From positions 1 to 17,277 of the forward strand of contig JABSSV010000209.1 of the NCBI GenBank assembly GCA_013213875.1: a stretch of DNA of 17,277 nucleotides. The letters run 5' to 3'. The notes under the pieces are model-generated. The model was not told where the DNA came from and did not search any database. It saw only the letters and a list, made by a program, of their open reading frames with translations. A program made the position numbers and the translations under genes. The number at the start of each line of letters is the position of its first letter. Within the stretch, counting starts at the first letter, position 1. Source of the stretch: Lysobacterales bacterium. GTDB lineage: Bacteria > Pseudomonadota > Gammaproteobacteria > Xanthomonadales > SZUA-36. This document shows, piece after piece, positions 6,309-12,917 of this stretch.

Positions 6309-7652
6309 TTAACGTTTAACAGTCCCTGAACGTCCGTAGGACTTCAGGTTCGATTTCTTCATCAGGTTGTCGTACTTGTGCGACACCAAATGCGCCTGTA
6401 CCTGGGCGATAAAGTCCATGATCACCACCACCACAATCAACACGGAGGTCCCGCCAAAATAGAACGGTACGGACCAGATCACCTGCAGAATGTCTGGCAG
6501 CAGACACACGGCCACTAGGTACAGGGCTCCCACCATGGTCAGGCGCGTCAGCACCGTATCAATGTAGTCCGCCGTCTGGCGTCCGGGACGAATCCCGGGA
6601 ATAAAGGCGCCCGAGCGCTTCAGATTGTCTGCCGTCTCCTTCGAGTTGAACACGATCGCCGTGTAGAAGAAGCAGAAGAAAATAATCAGCGCTGAGAACA
6701 GCAGCGTGTAGGGCAGATTACCCGGCGTCAGGGCAGCCGCCACATCGGTCATCCAGGACAGTTCTTCCGTGGTGCTGAACCAGGTGGCCAGCGTGGACGG
6801 AAAGATCACAATGCTGGAGGCGAAGATGGCGGGAATCACACCCGACATGTTCAGTTTCAGCGGCAGATGCGTCTGCTGGTTCTGATAGGCCACCCGACCC
6901 TGGCGCTGCGCATAGTTGACGGTAATCCGTCGCTGACCGCGCTCCACCTTGACGATGAAATAGATCACGGCCAGCACGAAGGCGCCGATGATGATCACCG
7001 CCGGAATGCTCAGCTGTCCCGTATTCACCAATTCCAGCGTACCTGCGATGGCCCGCGGCAAACCGGCCACGATGCCCGCGAAGATAATCAGGGAAATCCC
7101 GTTACCTACGCCGCGCTCGGAGATCTGCTCACCCAGCCACATAAGGAACATGGTGCCGGCGGTGAATGACACCACCGCAGTGAAGATGAAACCGAAGCCC
7201 GGTGCATACACCATGTTGCCCTGACTCTGCAGTGCGATGGCCATACTGCCGGACTGGAAGGCAGCCAGCACCACCGTGAAGATACGCGTGTACTGCGTGA
7301 TCTTCTGGCGTCCGCTGGACCCTTCTTTCTTCAGCTGCTGCAGCTGGGGCACGGCGCTGGACATAAGCTGCATGATGATGGACGCGGAAATGTAGGGCAT
7401 CACGCCCAGCGCGAACAGGCTCATACGCTCCAGAGCGCCACCAGTGAACAGGTTGAACACGTCGATGATCGTGCCTTCCTGCGAGTTCATGAAGCTCAGC
7501 AGTGCCTGCGGATCAACTCCGGGCACCGGGATAAAGGTCCCGACCCGGTAGATGATCAGGCACACGAAGACGAACAGCAGCCGTTGGCGCAGTTCCTTCA
7601 TGCGGCCCATACCGCCCAGCGTTTCCGCCATTTGTGAGGGCGAACGGGACAT
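6309..7652 (-). CDS. secY: Preprotein translocase channel subunit SecY
   Basis: SecY (447 residues) is the pore of the SecYEG translocon in the inner membrane and works with SecA for secretion and with the ribosome for membrane insertion. Ten hydrophobic spans are visible. Family signatures include VGTFIPVPGVD, the plug and second span around FNLFTGGALERMSLFALGVM, PYISASIIMQL, and GEQISERGVGNGISLIIFAG. The cytoplasmic loop PGIRPGRQTADYI holds the arginine needed for SecA coupling, and the tail ends NLKSYGRSGTVKR. The ATG overlaps the rplO stop by one base (TAATG), so translation is coupled to L15. Length is close to E. coli (443). Confidence 0.98.
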   Translation of the reverse strand: MSRSPSQMAETLGGMGRMKELRQRLLFVFVCLIIYRVGTFIPVPGVDPQALLSFMNSQEGTIIDVFNLFTGGALERMSLFALGVMPYISASIIMQLMSSAVPQLQQLKKEGSSGRQKITQYTRIFTVVLAAFQSGSMAIALQSQGNMVYAPGFGFIFTAVVSFTAGTMFLMWLGEQISERGVGNGISLIIFAGIVAGLPRAIAGTLELVNTGQLSIPAVIIIGAFVLAVIYFIVKVERGQRRITVNYAQRQGRVAYQNQQTHLPLKLNMSGVIPAIFASSIVIFPSTLATWFSTTEELSWMTDVAAALTPGNLPYTLLFSALIIFFCFFYTAIVFNSKETADNLKRSGAFIPGIRPGRQTADYIDTVLTRLTMVGALYLVAVCLLPDILQVIWSVPFYFGGTSVLIVVVVIMDFIAQVQAHLVSHKYDNLMKKSNLKSYGRSGTVKR

Positions 7653-8083
7653 TACTCGACCTTACCTCCAGCGGCTTCGATGGCCGCCTGGGCACCCTTG
7701 GTGACGCCCACGCCAGACACGTTCAGTGCCCGGGTGATTTCACCGGTGTTGATGATCTTCACTTTCTTCGCATCAGCAGCAATCAGGCCGGCTTCTTTCA
7801 GGGTCGCCATATCGACCGTATCGCCTTTCAGCGCAGCCAGTTGATACAGACGGACCTCAGCGTTATAGCGGGCCGTGCGCGAGCGGAATCCCCGCTTGGG
7901 GAGACGGCGCTGCAACGGCATCTGACCGCCCTCGAAGCCCACCTTGTGGAAACCACCGGAACGGGACTTTTGACCTTTGTGGCCACGACCAGCGGTCTTA
8001 CCCAGGCCAGAGCCAATGCCGCGACCCACGCGTTTGCGGGTCTTTTTGCTGCCCTCTGCCGGGCTCAGCGTGTTCATCTTCAT
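7652..8083 (-). CDS. rplO: 50S ribosomal protein L15
   Basis: L15 (143 residues) is a 23S rRNA binder needed in late 50S assembly. The N-terminal extension is glycine- and arginine-rich (KKTRKRVGRGIGSGLGKTAG, KGQKSRSGG, FEGGQMPLQRRLPKRGF), threading into rRNA. The globular C-terminal domain follows (GDTVDMATLKEAGLI, VKIINTGEITRAL). It is preceded by a 93-base spacer after rpmD, longer than usual for this block. An AAGGAA lies about 10 bases before the ATG. The stop overlaps the secY start. Confidence 0.98.
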   Translation of the reverse strand: MKMNTLSPAEGSKKTRKRVGRGIGSGLGKTAGRGHKGQKSRSGGFHKVGFEGGQMPLQRRLPKRGFRSRTARYNAEVRLYQLAALKGDTVDMATLKEAGLIAADAKKVKIINTGEITRALNVSGVGVTKGAQAAIEAAGGKVE

Positions 8084-8158
8084 TGTCTGTACTTTCCTTG
8101 ATTGGCGACGCCACCAGGGGCGCTGCTCAGGTTCTTGGTTCGCACACGATGCCGGGAA

Positions 8159-8172
8159 TGCTTGTGCAAGCA
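8159..8172 (-). repeat. Hairpin just after the rpmD stop
   Basis: Six-base complementary arms (TGCTTG / CAAGCA) with a 2-base centre begin 4 bases after the rpmD stop codon. In RNA this would close as 5 bp with a tetraloop. No U-tract is present. Confidence 0.5.
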
Positions 8173-8176
8173 GTCC

Positions 8177-8365
8177 CTAGGCTTCGTCCACTCGTACCAT
8201 GTAGTCGATTTTGTTGACCATGCCGCGTACGGATGGCGTGTCTTCCAGTTCCACGGTCTGATGCATACGTTTCAGGCCCAGACCACGGACACATTCTTTG
8301 TGCCGGGGCTGCGCACCGATCGGTGAGCGCACCAGCGTCACTTTGATGGTTTTCTGCTTGGCCAT
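8177..8365 (-). CDS. rpmD: 50S ribosomal protein L30
   Basis: L30 (62 residues) is a small 23S rRNA binder. It begins MAKQKTIKVTLVRSPIG and carries the family core QPRHKECVRGLGLKRMHQTV. The protein ends VRGMVNKIDYMVRV. The gene starts 5 bases after the rpsE stop, so its translation is probably coupled to S5. It is followed by a hairpin and a 93-base spacer. Length is typical (E. coli 59). Confidence 0.97.
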   Translation of the reverse strand: MAKQKTIKVTLVRSPIGAQPRHKECVRGLGLKRMHQTVELEDTPSVRGMVNKIDYMVRVDEA

Positions 8366-8370
8366 GGTTC

Positions 8371-8883
8371 TTATCCCAGGTTCGCTTTAATTTCGTCCAC
8401 GGACTTGCCACGCTTGGCGGCAATCGATTCCGGGGAGTACATCGCCTGCAGACCCTTGATCGTCGCGCGCACCAGGTTCACCGGAGCATTGGAGCCCAGG
8501 CTCTTGGCCAGTACGTTGTGAACACCTACCGCTTCCAGCACAGCGCGCATGGCGCCGCCGGCGATAACACCGGTACCTTCTGAGGCCGGCTGCATGTAAA
8601 CACGCGATCCACAATGGGACGCTTTAACCGGGTGCCAGAGCGTGCCGTTGTTCAGCGGGATCGTCACCATATTGGCGCGGGCTTTCTCCATGGACTTCTG
8701 GATTGCAACCGGCACTTCACGTGCCTTGCCGTATCCGAAACCCACCTTGCCGTTACCATCGCCCACCACGCTCAGCGCCGTGAAACCGAAGATGCGACCA
8801 CCCTTGACCACTTTGGCCACGCGGTTGACGGCAACCAGTTTTTCGAGCATGCCGTCGCCGTTGTCTCTGTCGATATTTGACAT
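8371..8883 (-). CDS. rpsE: 30S ribosomal protein S5
   Basis: S5 (170 residues) lies at the mRNA entry and supports decoding accuracy; mutations in its N-terminal loop give spectinomycin resistance in E. coli. That loop is intact here (NRVAKVVKGGRIFGF, residues 20-34). The S5 double-stranded-RNA-binding fold contains VVGDGNGKVGFGYGKAREVP, and the C-terminal domain reads GTGVIAGGAMRAVLEAVGV and SLGSNAPVNLVRATIKGL. An AGGA 7 bases before the ATG supports the start. The 35-base gap after rplR holds a 14-base palindrome. Confidence 0.98.
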   Translation of the reverse strand: MSNIDRDNGDGMLEKLVAVNRVAKVVKGGRIFGFTALSVVGDGNGKVGFGYGKAREVPVAIQKSMEKARANMVTIPLNNGTLWHPVKASHCGSRVYMQPASEGTGVIAGGAMRAVLEAVGVHNVLAKSLGSNAPVNLVRATIKGLQAMYSPESIAAKRGKSVDEIKANLG

Positions 8884-8903
8884 CTATCCGTCCTGTTTAA
8901 TGA

Positions 8904-8917
8904 CCGGTAGCTACCGG
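8904..8917. repeat. Perfect 14-base palindrome between rplR and rpsE
   Basis: CCGGTAGCTACCGG reads the same on both strands and starts one base after the rplR stop. It could fold as a small hairpin in the mRNA or be a protein-binding site. The spacing to the rpsE Shine-Dalgarno is about 10 bases. Confidence 0.7.
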
Positions 8918-8918
8918 A

Positions 8919-9272
8919 TCAGAATTTCAGCCCGCCCTCGCGAGCAGCATCGGCGAGCTGCTTCACGCGGCCGTGGTATTTGAAACCACTGCGGTCGAAA
9001 GCCACTTCCTGCACGCCAGCGGCGACAGCGCGTTCCGCTACCGCTTTGCCAACGGCAGCGGCAGCCGCCATGTTGTTGGTGCCCTGCAGGTCCTTGGCCA
9101 CATCTTTCTGCAGCGTGGAAGCAGCCGCCACCACTTTGCCGCCCTGCGCATCGATCACCTGCGCGTAGATGTGCTGGCCCGTCCGGTGCACGGTCAGGCG
9201 TGCCTTGCCCATACGCAGGATCTGTGCCCGGTTGCGGCGTGCGCGACGCAGTCTTGAAGTCTTTTTGTTCAT
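8919..9272 (-). CDS. rplR: 50S ribosomal protein L18
   Basis: L18 (117 residues) is one of the three proteins (with L5 and L25) that bring 5S rRNA into the central protuberance. The basic N-terminal helix (MNKKTSRLRRARRNRAQ) is followed by RLTVHRTGQHIYAQVID. Further motifs are GKVVAAASTL and FDRSGFKYHGRVKQLADAAR, ending GLKF. A GAGGT 8 bases upstream marks the ATG. It is 26 bases after rplF. Length equals that of E. coli. Confidence 0.98.
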   Translation of the reverse strand: MNKKTSRLRRARRNRAQILRMGKARLTVHRTGQHIYAQVIDAQGGKVVAAASTLQKDVAKDLQGTNNMAAAAAVGKAVAERAVAAGVQEVAFDRSGFKYHGRVKQLADAAREGGLKF

Positions 9273-9298
9273 GATTTCCTACCTCGTGACGAAGCGGC

Positions 9299-9826
9299 TT
9301 ACGCCTTCTTCGCCTCTTTGCGGATGACGCGTTCGTCTGCGTAACGCACACCCTTGCCCTTGTATGGCTCCGGCGGACGGAAGGCGCGGATTTCGGCCGC
9401 GACCTGGCCCACCTGCTGCTTGTCACAGCCGCTCACCACCACTTCGGTCTGGCTCGGTGTCTCTACCTTCACGCCTTCCGGCACGGCATAGTTCACCTCG
9501 TGCGAAAAGCCCAGCTGCAGGTTCAGTTTCTGACCCTGAGCCTGTGCGCGGTAACCCACACCGATCAGCGTCAAACGCTTTTCGAAGCCCTGACTCACGC
9601 CCTGAATCATGTTACTCAGCAGCGCACGGAAGGTGCCGGCCATGGCCAAATCGGCCTTGTCATTCCACTGCACTTTGGCCTGACCGTCTTCCATTGCGAA
9701 GGCAACGGAGGGGTGCAGGGCCAGGTCCAGATTTCCTTTCGGGCCCTTGACCGAGACCTGAGCGTCGCTGATGTTCAGCTCCACACCCTGGGGAATCTCG
9801 ATTGGGGCATTGGCAATACGTGACAT
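9299..9826 (-). CDS. rplF: 50S ribosomal protein L6
   Basis: L6 (175 residues) binds 23S rRNA near the factor-binding site at the base of the L7/L12 stalk. It consists of two similar domains. The first starts MSRIANAPIEIPQGVEL and includes VKGPKGNLDLAL. The second includes LTLIGVGYRAQAQG and LGFSHEV. The conserved C-terminal RAFRPPEPYKGKGVRY precedes a basic tail. A GGGAG lies 7 bases before the ATG. It is 19 bases after rpsH. Length is close to E. coli (177). Confidence 0.98.
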   Translation of the reverse strand: MSRIANAPIEIPQGVELNISDAQVSVKGPKGNLDLALHPSVAFAMEDGQAKVQWNDKADLAMAGTFRALLSNMIQGVSQGFEKRLTLIGVGYRAQAQGQKLNLQLGFSHEVNYAVPEGVKVETPSQTEVVVSGCDKQQVGQVAAEIRAFRPPEPYKGKGVRYADERVIRKEAKKA

Positions 9827-9845
9827 CTCTCTTCTCCCGGTCCGC

Positions 9846-10241
9846 TTAGGCCACGATGCACAGGACTTCGCCGCCCTGGCCCGCTGCCCGCGCTGACGCG
9901 TCGGTCATGATGCCCTTGGAGGTGCTGACAATTGCCACACCCAGACCATCAAAAATACGCGGCAGATCATCCTTGCCACGGTACTGGCGCAGGCCGGGTC
10001 GGCTCACACGCTTCACCATGTCGATGACGCCTTTACCTTCGAAGTAACGCAGGGTCACTTCCAGCTGCGGCTTACCGCCGTTTGCCTGCACTTCGTAGTC
10101 GTTAATGAAGCCTTCATCCTTCAACACTGCGGCGATACCCGTCTTCACTTTGGATGACGGCATGGTCACGCTGACCTTGTTGGTCGCCTGGGCGTTACGG
10201 ATGCGGGTCAACATATCCGCAATCGGGTCGCTCATGCTCAT
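9846..10241 (-). CDS. rpsH: 30S ribosomal protein S8
   Basis: S8 (131 residues) binds helix 21 of 16S rRNA early in 30S assembly. In E. coli it also represses the spc operon by binding its mRNA near the rplE start. The sequence opens MSMSDPIADMLTRIRNAQ and continues with VTMPSSKVKTGIAAVLKDEG. It ends GLGVAIVSTSKGIMTDASAR, GGEVLCIVA, with the conserved serine-rich RNA-binding segment. The first ATG is preferred because AGGA sits 8 bases upstream. A perfect hairpin lies in the 45-base gap after rpsN. Confidence 0.98.
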   Translation of the reverse strand: MSMSDPIADMLTRIRNAQATNKVSVTMPSSKVKTGIAAVLKDEGFINDYEVQANGGKPQLEVTLRYFEGKGVIDMVKRVSRPGLRQYRGKDDLPRIFDGLGVAIVSTSKGIMTDASARAAGQGGEVLCIVA

Positions 10242-10264
10242 TGCTATTGTCCTGTCTGTCTCAG

Positions 10265-10282
10265 GGAATCCGTTCGGATTCC
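10265..10282 (-). repeat. Perfect hairpin between rpsN and rpsH
   Basis: Eight-base arms GGAATCCG / CGGATTCC with a 2-base centre start 4 bases after the rpsN stop codon. It ends shortly before the rpsH Shine-Dalgarno. No U-tract follows. Confidence 0.75.
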
Positions 10283-10286
10283 GTAC

Positions 10287-10592
10287 TTACCAGCTGGCCT
10301 TACGCAGGCCCGGCACATCACCGCGCATGGCGGCTTCACGCAGCTTGTTACGGCCCAGGCCGAACTTGCGGTAGAAACCACGCGGGCGACCCGAAACGGC
10401 GCAGCGGTTACGCTGGCGCGCCGGGCTGGAATCGCGCGGCAGTTTCTGCAGCGCGAACATTGCCGCCTGCTTCTCTTCGAAATCCACTTCCGGATTGGCA
10501 ATTACTGCCTTGAGTTCAGCACGCTTGCTGGCGTATTTCTTCACCAGCTTGGCGCGGCGTTTCTCACGGTTGATCATGCTCACTTTGGCCAT
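10287..10592 (-). CDS. rpsN: 30S ribosomal protein S14 (zinc-free form)
   Basis: S14 (101 residues) is a 30S head protein. This is the long, zinc-free type: it has a single cysteine in RQRNRCAVSGRPRGFYRKFG instead of the CxxC pairs of the short form. The N-terminal MAKVSMINREKRRAKLVKKY and the C-terminal LREAAMRGDVPGLRKASW are typical. The gene lies 14 bases after rplE. Length equals that of E. coli. Confidence 0.98.
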   Translation of the reverse strand: MAKVSMINREKRRAKLVKKYASKRAELKAVIANPEVDFEEKQAAMFALQKLPRDSSPARQRNRCAVSGRPRGFYRKFGLGRNKLREAAMRGDVPGLRKASW

Positions 10593-10606
10593 GGTCTGAT
10601 TCCTGC

Positions 10607-11149
10607 TTACTTGTCTTTGAAGGGGAAGCTGAACGCTTTCAAAAGCGCGCGGCCTTCCTCATCGGTTTGGGCGCTGGTGGTAATGGTGATGTCCATACCG
10701 CGAATTGCGTCCACCTGATCAAAATCGATTTCCGGGAACACGATCTGCTCTTTCACGCCCATGGAGTAGTTGCCCCGGCCGTCAAAGGATTTCGGGTTCA
10801 GCCCGCGGAAGTCCCGGACGCGGGGGATAGCCACGTTGACGAGACGGTCCAGAAATTCGTACATACGTTCCCGGCGCAGGGTTACCTTGCAGCCGATGGG
10901 CCAGCCATCACGAATCTTGAAGGACGCCACAGATTTGCGCGCCTTCGTCACGATCGGCTGCTGGCCGGCGATGGTGGCCATGTCCTTGACCGCCTTTTCC
11001 ATCACTTTTTTGTCCGTGGTCGCTTCACCCACACCCATGTTCAGGGTGATCTTGGTGATGTGCGGCACGGCCATCACGTTCTCGATACCCAGCTCTTTCA
11101 TGAGCTGCGGCACGACCGTTTCCTTGTAGTACTGCTGTAGTCTGGCCAT
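10607..11149 (-). CDS. rplE: 50S ribosomal protein L5
   Basis: L5 (180 residues) carries 5S rRNA into the central protuberance and contacts S13 in bridge B1b. The start at MARLQQYYKETVVPQL is set by GAGGT 7 bases upstream and by alignment with E. coli (179); the frame stays open for 22 more codons upstream, but that extension has no support. Signatures include KITLNMGVGEA, KARKSVASFKIRDGWPIG, VTLRRERMYEFLDRLV, FRGLNPKSFDGRGNYS and DVTI-like GMDITITTSAQTDEEGRALL. It follows an unusually long 158-base spacer after rplX. Confidence 0.98.
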   Translation of the reverse strand: MARLQQYYKETVVPQLMKELGIENVMAVPHITKITLNMGVGEATTDKKVMEKAVKDMATIAGQQPIVTKARKSVASFKIRDGWPIGCKVTLRRERMYEFLDRLVNVAIPRVRDFRGLNPKSFDGRGNYSMGVKEQIVFPEIDFDQVDAIRGMDITITTSAQTDEEGRALLKAFSFPFKDK

Positions 11150-11307
11150 CGGGCCTACCTCACTATTTTTTGCGATGGGCGCATCACGCCCGGGCAAACA
11201 ACCTATTTTCTGCACTGAGCGCCGCAGCGCCAGAGCAAACTATGCCAATCGTTTGACCGGAAGGGGCTTCGCCGCCTGGCGATGCAACCCTGCGCCGGTC
11301 AAGCGCC
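11150..11307 (-). promoter_or_regulatory. Structured 158-base spacer between rplX and rplE
   Basis: Neighbouring spacers in this cluster are mostly 10-35 bases. This one contains an 8-bp inverted repeat (TTGACCGG / CCGGTCAA on either strand, 11253-11260 and 11295-11302) starting 5 bases after the rplX stop. Inside it are GGG/CCC and TCGCC/GGCGA stems. A second hairpin (GGGCG / CGCCC, 11177-11191) lies just upstream of the rplE Shine-Dalgarno. No convincing ORF or promoter is present. In E. coli this junction is where S8 represses the operon. That role here is inference. Confidence 0.55.
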
Positions 11308-11622
11308 TTAGATATCGACCGCTTCGCCGTTGGAACGGAACACGCGCACCTTGCGACCGTCTTCGAGCACCTTGAAGCTCACGCGGTCAGCCTTGCCCGT
11401 ACCCGGGTTAAACAGCTGGACGTTAGAGGCATGGATCGGCGCTTCGCGCTCGATGATGCCGCCCTGGGTACCCAGCTGCGGGTTAGGCTTGGTGTGTTTC
11501 TTGACCATGTTCACGTTTTCCACCAGCAGACGGTCTTCCATCACGCGCAGCACCTGGCCTTTCTGGCCTTTGCTGCGACCGGTGGTCACGATTACTTCGT
11601 CACCTTTACGAATGCGTTTCAT
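11308..11622 (-). CDS. rplX: 50S ribosomal protein L24
   Basis: L24 (104 residues) is an early assembly protein near the peptide exit. The KOW motif occupies the N-terminus (MKRIRKGDEVIVTTGRSKGQ, KGQVLRV). Further family blocks are NMVKKHTKPNPQ, GGIIEREAPIHASNVQLFNP and the C-terminal VFRSNGEAVDI. A strong GGGAGGT lies 6 bases before the ATG. It follows rplN after 15 bases and is itself followed by the long structured spacer. Length equals that of E. coli. Confidence 0.98.
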   Translation of the reverse strand: MKRIRKGDEVIVTTGRSKGQKGQVLRVMEDRLLVENVNMVKKHTKPNPQLGTQGGIIEREAPIHASNVQLFNPGTGKADRVSFKVLEDGRKVRVFRSNGEAVDI

Positions 11623-11637
11623 ATCAGTACCTCCCGC

Positions 11638-12006
11638 TTACAGCACTTCGGGTGCGAGCGAGACAATTTTCATGAACCGCTCGCCGCGCAGTTCGCGGGT
11701 CACGGGACCAAAGATACGCGTGCCAACCGGCTCCAGCTTCTGGTTCAGCAGCACTGCTGCGTTGCCATCAAAGCGGATCTTGGAACCGTCCGGACGACGC
11801 ACGCCGTGACGGGTGCGTACCACCAGAGCGTTGTACACCTCGCCCTTTTTCACCTTGCCGCGCGGGATCGCATCCTTGACGGTCACTTTGATCACGTCAC
11901 CGATCTGCGCGTAACGGCGCTTGGATCCACCCAGCACCTTGATGCACTGAACCTGGCGCGCGCCGCTGTTATCTGCTGCGGACAGCATGCTTTGCATCTG
12001 AATCAT
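11638..12006 (-). CDS. rplN: 50S ribosomal protein L14
   Basis: L14 (122 residues) binds 23S rRNA and forms bridge B5/B8 with the 30S subunit. The start at MIQMQSMLSAADNSGAR is fixed by GAGGA 7 bases upstream and by family length (E. coli 123). An open extension of 30 codons upstream overlaps rpsQ and is rejected. Other motifs are GDVIKVTVKDAIPRGKVKKG, VVRTRHGVRRPDGS and GTRIFGPVTRELR. It is the first gene of the spc-type block. The gap to rpsQ is only 26 bases with no visible promoter. Confidence 0.98.
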   Translation of the reverse strand: MIQMQSMLSAADNSGARQVQCIKVLGGSKRRYAQIGDVIKVTVKDAIPRGKVKKGEVYNALVVRTRHGVRRPDGSKIRFDGNAAVLLNQKLEPVGTRIFGPVTRELRGERFMKIVSLAPEVL

Positions 12007-12032
12007 CGTTCTTTCCTCGACTAAGGCCGGTT

Positions 12033-12293
12033 CTAGACCGCGCGTTCCAGGACTTCGACCACCCGCCAGCTCTTGGAGCGTGACAGAGGACGGCATTCCT
12101 CGATGCGTACGGTGTCGCCTTCGGCGCAGCTGTTTTCTTCGTCATGCGCTTTCACTTTCGTGGAACGCTTGATGTATTTGCCGTAGAGGGCATGCTTCAC
12201 CTTGCGCTCCAGCAGCACGGTGACGGTTTTATCCATCTTGTCGCTGACCACGCGGCCAACCTGGCTGCGTTTTACGGTTTCTGCAGTGCTCAT
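12033..12293 (-). CDS. rpsQ: 30S ribosomal protein S17
   Basis: S17 (86 residues) is an OB-fold protein that binds the 16S 5' domain early in assembly. It shows GRVVSDKMDKTVTVLLERKV, KHALYGKYIKRSTKVKAHDE and the conserved C-terminal GDTVRIEECRPLSRSKSWRV. The ATG overlaps the rpmC stop by four bases (ATGA), so translation is coupled. It is the last gene of the S10-type block. Length is close to E. coli (84). Confidence 0.98.
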   Translation of the reverse strand: MSTAETVKRSQVGRVVSDKMDKTVTVLLERKVKHALYGKYIKRSTKVKAHDEENSCAEGDTVRIEECRPLSRSKSWRVVEVLERAV

Positions 12294-12493
12294 GACTGAC
12301 TACCCTCTTTCGCTTTCTCGTTCAGAACGGTCTGCACGCGAGCAATCTCACGGCGCACACGGCGCAGTTCGCTCGGCTGGCCCAGCTGGCCCGTGCCTTT
12401 TTGCATTCTGAGGTTGAACTGTTCCCGCAGCAGCCCCGTGAGTTCTTCACGCAGCTCCACGTCTGATTTGGCTCTCAATTCGTTCGCGTTCAT
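12290..12493 (-). CDS. rpmC: 50S ribosomal protein L29
   Basis: L29 (67 residues) is a helical hairpin at the exit tunnel, next to L23, near the trigger factor and SRP docking site. The sequence MNANELRAKSDVELREELTG is followed by the signature LLREQFNLRMQKGTGQL and RRVRREIARVQTVLNEKA. The ATG at 12493 overlaps the rplP stop (TGATG); a GTG one codon earlier would only add one residue. No separate strong Shine-Dalgarno is seen, consistent with coupling. Confidence 0.97.
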   Translation of the reverse strand: MNANELRAKSDVELREELTGLLREQFNLRMQKGTGQLGQPSELRRVRREIARVQTVLNEKAKEGSQS

Positions 12494-12906
12494 CACATCA
12501 CCGACCGGGTCACAAAGGTGGTTTTCACCGCCAGCTTGGCCGAGGCCAGGCGAAACGCTTCGCGCGCCTGATCTTCCGTCACGCCCTGAATTTCATACAG
12601 GACACGGCCGGGCTGGATCGGAGCCACCCAATATTCCACGTTACCTTTACCCTTACCCATACGAACCTCTACCGGCTTCTTGGTAATGGGCTTGTCGGGG
12701 AACACGCGGATCCACAACTTGCCGCCGCGTTTCACATAGCGCGTGATCGCACGACGGGCCGCTTCAATCTGACGCGCGGTGATAAAGCCGCGGGTCGTTG
12801 CTTTCAGGCCGTACTCACCAAAGCTCACGCGATTGTTCACGTGCGCCAGGCCGCGGTTACGTCCTTTCTGCGTCTTTCTGAATTTTGTACGTTTTGGCTG
12901 CAGCAT
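12493..12906 (-). CDS. rplP: 50S ribosomal protein L16
   Basis: L16 (137 residues) helps place A-site tRNA and is needed for peptidyl-transferase activity. The sequence MLQPKRTKFRKTQKGRNRG is typical, with ITARQIEAARRAITRYVKRG and WIRVFPDKPITKKP. R82 in VRMGKGKGNVEYWVA aligns with R81 of E. coli, the arginine hydroxylated by RoxA/YcfD. AGGAG lies 8 bases before the ATG. It follows rpsC after 11 bases and overlaps rpmC by one base. Confidence 0.98.
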   Translation of the reverse strand: MLQPKRTKFRKTQKGRNRGLAHVNNRVSFGEYGLKATTRGFITARQIEAARRAITRYVKRGGKLWIRVFPDKPITKKPVEVRMGKGKGNVEYWVAPIQPGRVLYEIQGVTEDQAREAFRLASAKLAVKTTFVTRSVM

Positions 12907-12917
12907 GGCTGTCTCTC

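Noticed and set aside
11150..11215. N-terminal extension of L5 by 22 codons
   Set aside because: The ATG at 11149 has a well-spaced GAGGT and matches family length. The extension has no conserved residues and covers the structured spacer.
12007..12096. N-terminal extension of L14 by 30 codons
   Set aside because: It overlaps the rpsQ coding region, and the ATG at 12006 has GAGGA at 7 bases and fits the family start.
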